Of a DNA stretch of 40,173 nt, positions 18,659-29,131 are shown piece by piece. The stretch's first letter is position 1. Every line of letters starts with the position of its first letter. Where the stretch lies: assembly GCA_902514865.1 (NCBI GenBank), contig CABXSI010000005.1:1-40173 (forward strand), in the 5' to 3' direction. The position numbers and the translations under genes were made by a program. Source of the stretch: an uncultured SAR116 cluster alpha proteobacterium. Lineage in GTDB: Bacteria; Pseudomonadota; Alphaproteobacteria; Puniceispirillales; Marisalimonadaceae. The notes beneath the pieces are model-generated. The model worked only from the letters and a program-made list of their open reading frames with translations. It ran no database searches and was not told the origin of the DNA.

Positions 18659-19831
18659 ATGAACAAAGACTTTTTGAGCCATATTGACAAAAGAAACTCT
18701 TTTTTTTGGGTTTCATCTATAGTTATTTTATTTACACTAATTATAATCCTACTTAGCGAGGCATATGGTTTAAATTTAGTTTCAACTAGTTTTACTAAAG
18801 TGCTTGGAAAGACTCTATGTTTATGCATTGTTGCTTTAGCCATGGATTTAGTTTGGGGATATTGTGGAATTTTATCTTTGGGCCATTTTGCCTTTTTTGG
18901 TCTTGGCGGCTACATGATTGGAATGTGGCTCATGTTCGAAAGAACTAAAAATATCGTCGTAGAGTCAACCCAAAATAATGTGCTCCCCTTAACTGAAACA
19001 GAAATTAGTGAGGCTGTAGGAACTCAAATTTTTGGAGTCGTGGGTGGTGCAGAGATACCCTTAATTTGGTCTTTTGCGGATTCACTTTTAATCCATATTG
19101 TATTAATTCTTTTGGTGCCTGGTGTGTTAGCTTATATTTTTGGTTGGCTAGCTTTTAGGTCAAGAGTAACAGGCGTTTACCTTTCAATTTTAACTCAAGC
19201 AATGACACTAGCACTTTCATTATATCTATTTCAAAATGACAGTGGTTTAAGAGGCAACAATGGTTTATCGGGTTTACAAAATATTCCAAACTTAGATGAT
19301 TTTTCTCAAGCAGAGTTATCGATATGGTTTCTTATCTTAAGTGCACTAACCCTTATATTTACTTATTATATATGTAATTTAATTGTTAATAGTAAACTCG
19401 GGAATATTATAACAGGCTTAAGAGACAATGAAACAAGAGTTAGATTTTTGGGGTATAAAGTTGAGAGTTACAAATTATTTATTTTTGTTATAACGGCTAT
19501 TATTTCGGGAGTTGCCGGAGCGCTTTATTATCCCCAAGCAGGTATTATTAACCCTGCAGAACTTGCACCAATTGCTTCTATTTATTTGGCAGTATGGGTC
19601 GCTATTGGTGGAAGAGGTTATTTATACGGTGCTCTTATTGGAGCAGCTTTTGTCTCTTTGGCATCTAGTTATTTTACAGGTGGGCAAATACCTAATATTA
19701 ATTTTGGAATATTTACACTTAAATGGGTAGACTGGTGGGTAGTAATTTTAGGACTAAGCTTTGTTATAACAACTCTTTATGCCCCTAAAGGGATTGGGGG
19801 CTTAATTGAACGAATTTTTAGAAGAAGTTGA
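18659..19831 (+). CDS. urtC: Urea ABC transporter permease UrtC
   Basis: LivM-type permease: LCLCIVALAMDLVWGYCGILSLGHFAFFGLGGYMIGMWLM, GLRDNETRVRFLGYKVESYKLF. Position between urtB and urtD. Confidence 0.94.
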   Translation: MNKDFLSHIDKRNSFFWVSSIVILFTLIIILLSEAYGLNLVSTSFTKVLGKTLCLCIVALAMDLVWGYCGILSLGHFAFFGLGGYMIGMWLMFERTKNIVVESTQNNVLPLTETEISEAVGTQIFGVVGGAEIPLIWSFADSLLIHIVLILLVPGVLAYIFGWLAFRSRVTGVYLSILTQAMTLALSLYLFQNDSGLRGNNGLSGLQNIPNLDDFSQAELSIWFLILSALTLIFTYYICNLIVNSKLGNIITGLRDNETRVRFLGYKVESYKLFIFVITAIISGVAGALYYPQAGIINPAELAPIASIYLAVWVAIGGRGYLYGALIGAAFVSLASSYFTGGQIPNINFGIFTLKWVDWWVVILGLSFVITTLYAPKGIGGLIERIFRRS

Positions 19832-19833
19832 AT

Positions 19834-20574
19834 ATGAGTGTTTTGTTAGAAGTAAACGGGATTAGTGTCTCCTTTGATGGTTTTAAGGCGATAAATAATC
19901 TTAGTTTTTCAATATCAAATAGAGAACTGCGTGCAATTATAGGTCCTAATGGTGCTGGTAAAACTACATTTATGGATATTGTTACTGGAAAGACAAAACC
20001 TGACGAAGGTACTGTTTTATGGGGCGAAAAAAATCTTTCATTACTTAGAATGAGTGAAGCACAAATTGTAGAAGCGGGTATTAGTAGAAAATTCCAAAAA
20101 CCTACACTAATCGAAACACAAACTGTTTTTGAAAATTTATTGTTATCTCTGAAAAAGTCTAGAAATCCCCTATCAACACTTTTTTATAAATTATCAAAAG
20201 CTGATGAAAAAGAAATTAACATTATTGCTAATGAAGTGAATTTAACAGGAAGCTTAAATGTTTTAGCAGGTCAGCTCAGCCATGGTCAAAAGCAATGGCT
20301 TGAAATTGGAATGTTGTTAGCGCAAAAACCAGACTTACTTCTAATTGACGAGCCTGCGGCTGGTATGACTGCTCCCGAAAGGAAAAAAACGGTAGAACTT
20401 TTAAAACGGTTATCGCAAAATCAGTCTGTTATAGTTGTAGAGCACGATATGGAATTTGTTAAATCATTAGAATGTAGGGTAACTGTTTTACATGATGGAG
20501 GTGTTATTGCAGAAGGCTCTCTAGATTATGTGTCCCAAAACGATAAAGTTATTGATGTTTATTTAGGAAGATAA
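19834..20574 (+). CDS. urtD: Urea ABC transporter ATP-binding protein UrtD
   Basis: IIGPNGAGKTTFMDIVTGKTKPDEG, QLSHGQKQWLEIGMLLAQKPDLLLIDEPAAGMT. ATG 19834 likely start. Confidence 0.95.
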   Translation: MSVLLEVNGISVSFDGFKAINNLSFSISNRELRAIIGPNGAGKTTFMDIVTGKTKPDEGTVLWGEKNLSLLRMSEAQIVEAGISRKFQKPTLIETQTVFENLLLSLKKSRNPLSTLFYKLSKADEKEINIIANEVNLTGSLNVLAGQLSHGQKQWLEIGMLLAQKPDLLLIDEPAAGMTAPERKKTVELLKRLSQNQSVIVVEHDMEFVKSLECRVTVLHDGGVIAEGSLDYVSQNDKVIDVYLGR

Positions 20575-20576
20575 GA

Positions 20577-21272
20577 ATGCTAAAAACTAAAGAGATATGT
20601 CTTCATTACGGGTCTTCTCAAATCTTATACAATATTTCTATAGAAGCTATGATTGGAGAAATTACCTGCTTAATGGGTTCAAATGGTGTTGGCAAAACAT
20701 CATTGCTAAAGGTTTTGTCTGGGTATCATCCAAGTAGCTCAGGAAATTATATTTTAAATGAAAAAGACGTTACTAATTTTGAGGCTCACGAGCTAGCTTC
20801 GCGCGGCGTAGGATATGTTCCTCAGGGTCGTTTTATTTTTCCATTACTTACAGTTGAAGAAAATCTTATGTCTGGTTTTGCAGTTTTAAAAAAAGATCAA
20901 AGATATATTCCTAAATTAATTTTTGACTTATTTCCTGTTTTAAAAAAAATGTTATCTAGAAAAGGCGGAGATTTATCTGGTGGGCAACAACAACAACTAG
21001 CCATTGCAAGAGCATTAATAATGCAACCTAAACTGTTACTTTTAGATGAACCTACAGAAGGAATTCAACCAAATATAATTACCTTAATTGGAGAGGTTAT
21101 TGATTATTTGAAGTCTCAAAAAAACATGGCTATAATTTTAGTTGAACAATATTTTGATTTTGCATTTGCAAGAGCTGACCATATATTTGCAATTACACGT
21201 GGTGAAATCGTTTACAAAGGAAGAAAAGATATTATAGACCAAAAGAAACTAAGGAAAGCTGTCAGCATATAA
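20577..21272 (+). CDS. urtE: Urea ABC transporter ATP-binding protein UrtE
   Basis: LMGSNGVGKTSLLKVLSGYHP, GVGYVPQGRFIFPLLTVEENL, LSGGQQQQLAIARALIMQPKLLLLDEPTEGIQPNII. Confidence 0.95.
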   Translation: MLKTKEICLHYGSSQILYNISIEAMIGEITCLMGSNGVGKTSLLKVLSGYHPSSSGNYILNEKDVTNFEAHELASRGVGYVPQGRFIFPLLTVEENLMSGFAVLKKDQRYIPKLIFDLFPVLKKMLSRKGGDLSGGQQQQLAIARALIMQPKLLLLDEPTEGIQPNIITLIGEVIDYLKSQKNMAIILVEQYFDFAFARADHIFAITRGEIVYKGRKDIIDQKKLRKAVSI

Positions 21273-22082
21273 ATGTTAAATATACAAAAAAAATTTCAAA
21301 GAGCACATGGTAATATTAATGTCAATATTAAAAACAACGAAATTAATCGTTTTTACCAGTCAGGTTCTGCAAAAGTTTTTTACCCAAAATCTCCACAAGA
21401 AATAAAAGAATTAATCCTTGTAAATACTGCTGGTGGATTAACTAGTGGTGATAATTTTTTATATAATATTGAGATTACTGACAAGTCAAAAATCTTTGTA
21501 ACAACTCAGACCGCCGAGAGAGTTTACAAAGGGATAAATGATAATGCTGAAATAAAAATTTCATTGTCTTTGGATGACACCAGTAAACTATTTTGGATAC
21601 CTCAAGAACTTATTTTATTTAATAATTGTAGTCTAAATAGAAGTATTGAAGTTGATTTAAAATCAAACTCAAATTTTCTGTTAGCTGAATCAACTATATT
21701 TGGAAGAACGGCAATGGGTGAATTTTTAGAAAAAGGTTTTTTTAAGGATAATTGGAAAATTTATTTAAATAAAAAATTAATGCATGCTGAAGCATTAAGT
21801 TTAACTGGTAATATTAAGGACAAACTATCAAGCATAGCCTGTACAGATAATGGTGTAGCTATTTGTAATATTTTTATATCTGGACAAAGTTTTTTGTCCA
21901 AAGAAGATTATTTAACCCAAACACTCAGAAGCTCAGAAATAATTTTATCTTCTCATTCAAAATGGAATGATAAAATGCTTATCAGAATAGTTTCCAAAGA
22001 TGCCTATGAATTGAAATTAATAAAAAAAAAATTAATATCATGTTTATCAGATAAAAACCTGCCTAAAGTATGGAATAGTTGA
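21273..22082 (+). CDS. ureD: Urease accessory protein UreD
   Basis: LVNTAGGLTSGDNF, TTQTAERVYK, WIPQELILFNNCSLNRSIEVDL, AESTIFGRTAMGE. Starts directly after the urtE stop. Confidence 0.94.
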   Translation: MLNIQKKFQRAHGNINVNIKNNEINRFYQSGSAKVFYPKSPQEIKELILVNTAGGLTSGDNFLYNIEITDKSKIFVTTQTAERVYKGINDNAEIKISLSLDDTSKLFWIPQELILFNNCSLNRSIEVDLKSNSNFLLAESTIFGRTAMGEFLEKGFFKDNWKIYLNKKLMHAEALSLTGNIKDKLSSIACTDNGVAICNIFISGQSFLSKEDYLTQTLRSSEIILSSHSKWNDKMLIRIVSKDAYELKLIKKKLISCLSDKNLPKVWNS

Positions 22083-22091
22083 GGAGAAAAA

Positions 22092-22394
22092 ATGAAATTA
22101 TCACCAAGAGAGAAAGATAAACTTTTAGTAAGTTTAGCTGCAATAGTTGCAAGAAACAGAAAAAGTAGAGGTGTTAAGCTTAATTACCCTGAAGCAATAG
22201 CACTTATAACTGATTTTGTTATAGAAGGAGCTAGAGATGGAAAAAGCGTAGCTGAATTAATGGAAGCAGGTGCTCACGTAATTAAAAAAGACGATTGTAT
22301 GTCTGGCATACCGGATATGATACATGACGTTCAAGTTGAAGCTACCTTTCCTGACGGAACAAAACTAGTGACAGTTCACCACCCTATTAGATAA
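22092..22394 (+). CDS. ureA: Urease subunit gamma
   Basis: [57 protein letters not shown]. Confidence 0.98.
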   Translation: MKLSPREKDKLLVSLAAIVARNRKSRGVKLNYPEAIALITDFVIEGARDGKSVAELMEAGAHVIKKDDCMSGIPDMIHDVQVEATFPDGTKLVTVHHPIR

Positions 22395-22405
22395 AGGAGA
22401 AACCG

Positions 22406-22711
22406 ATGAAGCCTGGAGAAATAATTACGCTTGATGATAAAATAAACTTAAATGAAGCATCTAAAATAAAAAAAATCAAAGTTTCTAATACTGGAGATAG
22501 ACCAATTCAAGTAGGAAGTCATTACCATTTTTTTGAAAGTAACAAATTTCTGTCATTTGATAGAGAACTCGCAAAGGGAATGCGTTTAAATATTGCTGCA
22601 GGAACTGCTGTTCGTTTTGAACCAGGTCAAATTAGAGAAATAGAATTGATAAACATAAAAGGAAAAAGAAATATTTTTGGATTTAATCAAGAAATCATGG
22701 GGGCACTATAA
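22406..22711 (+). CDS. ureB: Urease subunit beta
   Basis: [51 protein letters not shown]. Confidence 0.98.
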   Translation: MKPGEIITLDDKINLNEASKIKKIKVSNTGDRPIQVGSHYHFFESNKFLSFDRELAKGMRLNIAAGTAVRFEPGQIREIELINIKGKRNIFGFNQEIMGAL

Positions 22712-24420
22712 TGAGTTCAAATATTTCAAGATCTTCTTACAGTGAGATGTATGGCCCTACAACTGGTGACAAAGTTAGATTGGCAGACACAGATTTAATC
22801 ATAGAAGTAGAAAATGATTTTACTGTTTATGGCGAGGAAGTGAAATTTGGGGGTGGAAAAGTTATAAGAGACGGTATGGGACAGTCTCAAGTTACGCGTA
22901 AAGATGGTGCTGTCGACACAGTAATTACTAATGCTTTGATTGTTGATATAAATGGAATATTCAAAGCAGATATTGGAATAAAGGATGGTTTAATACATAA
23001 AATTGGAAAATCAGGGAACCCTGATACACAACCTCAAATTGATATCATAATAGGGCCTGGAACAGAAATTATAGCTGGAGAAGGTAAAATAATAACAGCA
23101 GGAGGTTTTGATTCCCACATTCATTTCATATGTCCCCAGCAAATTGAGGATGCACTTCACTCTGGTTTAACAACAATGCTTGGTGGTGGGACTGGTCCAG
23201 CCCATGGAACTCTAGCAACCACATGTACACCTGGCTCTTGGCATATAAGTAGAATGATCCAATCTGCAGATGCTTTTTCTATGAATTTAGCATTTGCAGG
23301 AAAAGGAAATTCTTCAAAACCTGAAGGGTTAATTGAACAAGTTAAAGCTGGGGCATGTGCATTAAAACTTCACGAAGACTGGGGGACTACACCTGGTGCT
23401 ATTGATAACTGTTTAAATGTTGCAGATAAAATGGATGTGCAAGTTATGATACATACCGACACATTGAATGAAAGTGGATTTGTAGAAAATACTATTGAGG
23501 CAATTAAAAATAGAACCATTCATGCTTTTCATACTGAAGGAGCTGGAGGAGGACATGCGCCAGACATTATAAAAGTGTGTGGAAATCAAAATGTTATTCC
23601 ATCGTCAACAAACCCAACAAGACCCTATACAATTAATACTCTAGAGGAACATCTTGATATGCTTATGGTTTGTCATCACTTAGATAAATCAATACCTGAA
23701 GATGTTGCTTTCGCTGAAAGTAGAATAAGAAAGGAAACAATAGCCGCTGAGGATATACTCCACGATATGGGAGCCTTTTCAATAATTGCGTCTGACAGTC
23801 AAGCTATGGGAAGAGTTGGAGAGGTTATAATAAGAACTTGGCAGACAGCTCATAAAATGAAAATACAAAGAGGTCGACTTAAAGAAGAAAATGGTGATAA
23901 CGATAATGTAAGAGTAAAAAGATATATAGCCAAATATACTATCAACCCTGCAATTACACATGGAATTTCTAAACATATTGGATCAATAAGTGAAGGAAAA
24001 AGAGCAGACATAGTTTTATGGGATCCTGCTTTTTTCGGTGTTAAACCTGAAATTGTAATGATAGGTGGCAGTATAGCTTGCGCACAAATGGGTGATCCCA
24101 ATGCGTCTATTCCAACTCCTCAACCAGTTTATACTAGGCCGATGTTCTCATCTTTCGGAAGATCGCTTGAAGCATCATCAATAACTTTTGTGAGTAAAGA
24201 TTCAATTAAAACTGCAAGTTTAGATAGTTTAAACTTAGCTAAAGAGACAATTGCTGTTGAAAAAACAAGAGATATTTCAAAAGAAGATATGGTATTTAAC
24301 AATTACTGTCCTGATATATCAGTAGATCCGGAAACATATGAAGTTACAGCTGACGGTAATATACTTACGTGTGAACCAGCAACTGAGCTTCCACTAGCTC
24401 AAAGATATTTTTTATTTTAG
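22711..24420 (+). CDS. ureC: Urease subunit alpha
   Basis: [45 protein letters not shown] (carbamylated Lys), [20 protein letters not shown] (flap His), [13 protein letters not shown]. Confidence 0.99.
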   Translation: MSSNISRSSYSEMYGPTTGDKVRLADTDLIIEVENDFTVYGEEVKFGGGKVIRDGMGQSQVTRKDGAVDTVITNALIVDINGIFKADIGIKDGLIHKIGKSGNPDTQPQIDIIIGPGTEIIAGEGKIITAGGFDSHIHFICPQQIEDALHSGLTTMLGGGTGPAHGTLATTCTPGSWHISRMIQSADAFSMNLAFAGKGNSSKPEGLIEQVKAGACALKLHEDWGTTPGAIDNCLNVADKMDVQVMIHTDTLNESGFVENTIEAIKNRTIHAFHTEGAGGGHAPDIIKVCGNQNVIPSSTNPTRPYTINTLEEHLDMLMVCHHLDKSIPEDVAFAESRIRKETIAAEDILHDMGAFSIIASDSQAMGRVGEVIIRTWQTAHKMKIQRGRLKEENGDNDNVRVKRYIAKYTINPAITHGISKHIGSISEGKRADIVLWDPAFFGVKPEIVMIGGSIACAQMGDPNASIPTPQPVYTRPMFSSFGRSLEASSITFVSKDSIKTASLDSLNLAKETIAVEKTRDISKEDMVFNNYCPDISVDPETYEVTADGNILTCEPATELPLAQRYFLF

Positions 24421-24428
24421 GTGTATTT

Positions 24429-24869
24429 ATGATAGTAGAAAAAGTTATAACTGATGCTGCAAATGAAAAAATAAAAGATACAATAACATTAACATATCAC
24501 GACAGATTTATTAGGCGAAAAAAACTTATTTCAGATAATAAAGTTGAGTTTCTAGTTAATCTACCTGAGACTATTTCATTAGAGGAAAACAGTTCATTTG
24601 TCTTAGAAAATGGTTCTTTCATTTTAATTAAATATGCAAAAGAACCTTTGTTAGAAATAGTAAGTGAGAACTTAATGAAAATAGTATGGCACATAGGTAA
24701 TAGGCATATACCGTGTCAAATTGAACTTGATCGTCTATTGATTCAAGAAGATAAAGTAATTGAAGAATTAATTATAAAATTAGGGGGTAAAATTAAAAAA
24801 GTACATGAAGAGTTTTGTCCTGAGGGCGGAGCTTACGGCTTAGGAAGAACACATGGACATAAGCATTAG
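24429..24869 (+). CDS. ureE: Urease accessory protein UreE (nickel chaperone)
   Basis: ENLMKIVWHIGNRHIPCQIE, C-terminal [20 protein letters not shown] short His tail. Confidence 0.93.
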   Translation: MIVEKVITDAANEKIKDTITLTYHDRFIRRKKLISDNKVEFLVNLPETISLEENSSFVLENGSFILIKYAKEPLLEIVSENLMKIVWHIGNRHIPCQIELDRLLIQEDKVIEELIIKLGGKIKKVHEEFCPEGGAYGLGRTHGHKH

Positions 24870-25509
24870 AGAAATAGAACCAAAATTTGATTACCATCAA
24901 CTATTACTTTCATGGTTTTCACCTAATTTTCCTATAGGGAGTTATAATTTTTCTCATGGTTTAGAGGCTGCCATAGAAATGAATTATATAAAAGATATTA
25001 TAAGTTTAGAAAATTGGATAAATTATTTAATTAATTTTGGATCCGCTAAAACCGATACCATCTTACTTTCTAACTCGTACCAAGGTAAAAATATAAATGA
25101 ACTTGCCTTTGCTTTATGCCCTTCAAAAGAAAGATGGATTGAAACAAAACAACTAGGAGATGCTTTTTGTAAAAATATCAAAGAAAATTGGTCTTTCAAT
25201 GTTGGAAATAACTTAGCATATCCAGTTGCTATAGGAAAAGCTGGGGCTTTTTTTAAAATACCTTTAGAACAACTTTTAATAACATTTATGCAAAGTTTTG
25301 TTTCAAATTTAGTGAATGTTGGTATCAAACATATTCCATTAGGGCAGAGTGACGGTCAAAAAATACTGGTAAAGCTATTACCTAATATAAGAGAATTAGC
25401 TTTGAAATACAAAGAGTGTGAAATTGACGATTTAGGAACCTCAGCATTTATATCTGACCTAACAAGCATGTATCACGAAACTTTAAAAAATAGGATTTAT
25501 CAAACATGA
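24853..25509 (+). CDS. ureF: Urease accessory protein UreF
   Basis: [26 protein letters not shown]; position between ureE and ureG; 17-bp overlap with ureE. Confidence 0.93.
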   Translation: MDISIREIEPKFDYHQLLLSWFSPNFPIGSYNFSHGLEAAIEMNYIKDIISLENWINYLINFGSAKTDTILLSNSYQGKNINELAFALCPSKERWIETKQLGDAFCKNIKENWSFNVGNNLAYPVAIGKAGAFFKIPLEQLLITFMQSFVSNLVNVGIKHIPLGQSDGQKILVKLLPNIRELALKYKECEIDDLGTSAFISDLTSMYHETLKNRIYQT

Positions 25510-26126
25510 TTAATAAATTTGGACCACTTAAAGTTGGTATTGGAGGACCTGTAGGAGCGGGTAAAACTAGTTTAACTGAAGCTCTTTGTAAAAAACTTTC
25601 AAAAAAAATCTCAATGGCAGTTATATCCAACGATATATATACTTTAGAAGACGCTGAGTATCTCATGAAAGCACAAGCTTTACCTTTAGAGAGAATTAAA
25701 GGTGTGGAAACGGGGGGGTGTCCTCATACCGCTATCAGAGAAGATGCATCTATTAATTTGCTAGCTGTTGACGAATTAAAGGAAAAATTTCCTGATTTAG
25801 ATTTAATTTTAATTGAATCTGGGGGAGATAATTTGGCTGCAACATTTAGTCCAGAGCTAGTTGATTTATCAATATATGTTATTGATGTCGCAATGGGAGG
25901 TGACATCCCAAGAAAAGGTGGGCCAGCTATAACTAGATCAGATTTGCTTTTAATAAATAAAACAGATTTAGCTCCACATGTTGGAGTTAATTTAGAAGTA
26001 ATGCAAAAGGATGTAGAACTTGCCAGGAATAGATTACCTTATGTTTTTGGTCAGATGAAAAATAATCATGGAATAGAACAAATTACATCTTTTCTGAATA
26101 CTGAAGGTGGACTGCCTTTAAATTAA
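25506..26126 (+). CDS. ureG: Urease accessory GTPase UreG
   Basis: [72 protein letters not shown]. Confidence 0.98.
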   Translation: MINKFGPLKVGIGGPVGAGKTSLTEALCKKLSKKISMAVISNDIYTLEDAEYLMKAQALPLERIKGVETGGCPHTAIREDASINLLAVDELKEKFPDLDLILIESGGDNLAATFSPELVDLSIYVIDVAMGGDIPRKGGPAITRSDLLLINKTDLAPHVGVNLEVMQKDVELARNRLPYVFGQMKNNHGIEQITSFLNTEGGLPLN

Positions 26127-26130
26127 AATT

Positions 26131-26154
26131 AAACTTTATTCATCTTTAAAGTTT
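26131..26154. terminator. Possible shared terminator hairpin between convergent ureG and GH13 gene
   Basis: AAACTTTA (26131-26138) / TAAAGTTT (26147-26154), 8-nt loop. All-AT-type weak stem; the minus-strand transcript is followed by a U-containing AATTTTAATTT. Confidence 0.35.
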
Positions 26155-27908
26155 GTTATCCAAATTGTCTGATACGGGTTAAGTTTAATGTTCTGTTCAT
26201 CCTTGAAACTAACTTTAGGGTTTAATAAATCATACCATTTTTCATGATCAATTAAGTTTATCATGTTAGTATTTAAGTCAATGTTTCTTGAGGTGACATT
26301 TGTAATTGCAAAAATACTTTGACGTCTATCCCTACTCTGTCTCCAAACTGAAAAAACATTTTTATTTAAATTTAAAGTAAATTGAGTTGCATTTGGATGA
26401 AAAGCAGGCTGAGCTTTTCTTATAGATATTAGTTTTTTTAGAAATTCGTAACATTTATTTTCAACTGAGTTTTCATCATTCAAAGTAGCTTCTAACTCTA
26501 ACCAATTCCATTTATGCCTATTAAGATCCCTTTTTACCTTACTATTTAAGTAAGATTTTTCATCATTTTGGGTGGCAAAAAAAGAATTAAAATAAAAAGC
26601 AGGAACACCTTCAATAGATAAAATAATACAGTGTGATGCTATGAATCGCTCTAAACAAAATTTTCCCTTACAATCGATATCAGTATATTGCAAAGCGTTA
26701 AATAATGATATGTTAGCTTCGTAAACTTTTTCTTGCTTTGACGGCAACTTTCTCATTGAAAACTGACTTCCGTTCTTTTCTAATCTTACCAACATACTAC
26801 TTATTTCTTCTTCTGATAAAAGACCTTCAGCTGGTCTCATCCCTATTCCATCGTGGGATGCAATAAAATTTAAATATGCATTACCGACTTGAGCAGGTGG
26901 CATTTTCATACTCCATTTTGTAAGTGAAGTAGAATCTCCAAATAAAAATGTATGGACAATTAATGGTGGTAAAGGAAAATTATATATCCAGTGAGCTTCG
27001 TCATTTTTTCCAAAATAACTTAGGTTTTCCTCTTTTGGTAGATTTGTTTCTGTTACTATAATTATATTCTTATCAAGTTGATCAACAATATCCCTAAGTA
27101 ACTTAATTATTTCATGAGTTTCAGGTAAATTGAGACACGTGGTTCCAGTTTCTTTCCAAATAAAAGCTACGGCATCTAGTCTAAATATTTTTATCCCATA
27201 ACTAGACAATTTTAATATTAAAGTAATAAACTCTAATAAGACCTCTGGATTTCTAAAATCTAAATCAATTTGATCATAACTGAATGTACACCATAAATTT
27301 TTAGTATCATTTAATACTTTAATTTTTTTAAGAAGATCATGATCTCGCGGTCTAATAACATTACTATAATCATAATTGTTATTAATTGTAAAAAAATAAT
27401 CTTTACCTGGTTTCTTGTTCAAAAGAAAATTTTTAAACCATTTTCCTTCAGAAGAAGCGTGATTTAAGACCAAATCTGTCATAACGTTTGCATTTTTTGA
27501 TAATATTTTTATTTCATCCCAAGTTCCAAATGCTGGGTCTATATCTTCATGATTTTTTACAGAAAAACCTCCATCTCCACTTGACGGAAAAAAAGGTAAA
27601 AAATGAATGCTGTCTATGAATGAAGAAAAAAATATATTATAAAATGAAATAAAATCACTAATTGTTTTTCCATACAACCCATTTTTAACATTATCCGCGT
27701 ATGTAATCAGTAAAGTAGTTTTTTCAGACCAGGGCTCACTAACATCGGTAGAGTTATTTTTTGATTTATAAAGATTAATTAATTGATTAATTTTTTTGGA
27801 ATAATCAAGAGTTTTGTCAGCAGAAATAGTTGACCTATAAATATAGTTTAATCTTTTTAAAACATCTAAATTAATATTATCATTAATTTTATTATCTGAG
27901 TTCTTCAT
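26136..27908 (-). CDS. GH13_18-type sugar phosphorylase, probable glucosylglycerate phosphorylase
   Basis: DLVLNHASSEG, GIKIFRLDAVAFIWKETGTTCLN (region II nucleophile Asp), IVTETN, FIASHDGIGMRP. Overlaps the upstream GpgS-like gene. Confidence 0.85.
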   Translation of the reverse strand: MKNSDNKINDNINLDVLKRLNYIYRSTISADKTLDYSKKINQLINLYKSKNNSTDVSEPWSEKTTLLITYADNVKNGLYGKTISDFISFYNIFFSSFIDSIHFLPFFPSSGDGGFSVKNHEDIDPAFGTWDEIKILSKNANVMTDLVLNHASSEGKWFKNFLLNKKPGKDYFFTINNNYDYSNVIRPRDHDLLKKIKVLNDTKNLWCTFSYDQIDLDFRNPEVLLEFITLILKLSSYGIKIFRLDAVAFIWKETGTTCLNLPETHEIIKLLRDIVDQLDKNIIIVTETNLPKEENLSYFGKNDEAHWIYNFPLPPLIVHTFLFGDSTSLTKWSMKMPPAQVGNAYLNFIASHDGIGMRPAEGLLSEEEISSMLVRLEKNGSQFSMRKLPSKQEKVYEANISLFNALQYTDIDCKGKFCLERFIASHCIILSIEGVPAFYFNSFFATQNDEKSYLNSKVKRDLNRHKWNWLELEATLNDENSVENKCYEFLKKLISIRKAQPAFHPNATQFTLNLNKNVFSVWRQSRDRRQSIFAITNVTSRNIDLNTNMINLIDHEKWYDLLNPKVSFKDEQNIKLNPYQTIWITNFKDE

Positions 27909-29127
27909 TATCTAATTCAACACTTGATTTCAATCTATCTAAAAAGTCGGGAATTGCACTCAGAACTCTGTTCCATGTAGGTATAAATGGTGTTTCCATT
28001 GGGTTTTCAAAAAATGATTCTCCTGCTTTCATTATATTTAAAGCAAAAAGTTCAACTGTTTTTTCTTCTATATGAGAATCAAAAGTTAAGCCATTCATTT
28101 GAGCATCACTTCTATATATATCAATCATATCTAAAGCTGATCTATAATAGGTTGCTTTTATACTTCTAAATGTTTCTAAAGTAAAAATATTACCTTGAGT
28201 TGCGAGTTTTCTTATGAGTGCTTTAGTTATATCAATAGACATTCTAGATAAACCTGAATTATCATCATTTTCAGATAAATCCTGATGTTTATGATCATAG
28301 GTTTGAGCTAAATCTACTTGACATATTCTATTACTAGAATGATTTCGTTGCATCTCTGATAATATTCCAATTTCCAATCCCCAATCCGATGGAATTCTGA
28401 GTTGTGGAAGTAAGTTTTTTCTGAAAGAAAATTCACCCGCAAGAGGGTAGCGAAAAGACTTCATAAAATCTAGATAATCACTTTTTCCTATTGTTCTTTC
28501 CATTGCTAACAATAGCGGAAACACCAATAATCTGGAGACTCTACCATTCATTTTAGAATCAGCAACCCTAGGATAATATCCTTTGCAGAACTGAAAATTA
28601 AAAACTGGATTAGCTACTGGATAGAATAATTTAGCCAAAAGTGATTTTTCATATGTCAGTATATCACAATCATGTAAAGCTATAGATTCCGCTTTACCTC
28701 TAGCTAATGTCATACCTATACAATACCAAACGTTTCTACCTTTACCAAACTCACCAGGAGCCAACCCTTTTGATTTTAATTCTTTATCAAGTTCTGTTAA
28801 TCTTGGTCCATCATTCCAAAGCATAGAAAACGGGAGTTTTAATTTTTTAAAAAAATTATATGCTTTTTTGTATTCTTCGTGATTTGCTTTATCCAGCCCT
28901 ATTACAATATGATTTAAAAAATCTGTCTTATTTATTTCGTTAATTATTTTAGGAAGAGCTTTTCCATCAATTTCAGAGAACAAACTTGGAAGTATTAGTT
29001 CCATTGGATTATCTTTTGAAAAGTTAATTAAATCATTTTCTAATTTTTTGTAATTCTTTTCTGACGATGAACCATAAGAAAAATCGTGTAAGTTGGCTAC
29101 AATACCATTTTGATAAAAGCTACCCAT
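27892..29127 (-). CDS. Glucosyl-3-phosphoglycerate synthase-like glycosyltransferase (GT81)
   Basis: ELILPSLFSEIDGKALPKIINEIN, GFGKGRNVWYCIGMTLARGKAESIALHDCDILTY, SDWGLEIGILSEMQRN; GpgS-like. Confidence 0.86.
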   Translation of the reverse strand: MGSFYQNGIVANLHDFSYGSSSEKNYKKLENDLINFSKDNPMELILPSLFSEIDGKALPKIINEINKTDFLNHIVIGLDKANHEEYKKAYNFFKKLKLPFSMLWNDGPRLTELDKELKSKGLAPGEFGKGRNVWYCIGMTLARGKAESIALHDCDILTYEKSLLAKLFYPVANPVFNFQFCKGYYPRVADSKMNGRVSRLLVFPLLLAMERTIGKSDYLDFMKSFRYPLAGEFSFRKNLLPQLRIPSDWGLEIGILSEMQRNHSSNRICQVDLAQTYDHKHQDLSENDDNSGLSRMSIDITKALIRKLATQGNIFTLETFRSIKATYYRSALDMIDIYRSDAQMNGLTFDSHIEEKTVELFALNIMKAGESFFENPMETPFIPTWNRVLSAIPDFLDRLKSSVELDNEELR

Positions 29128-29131
29128 TTAT

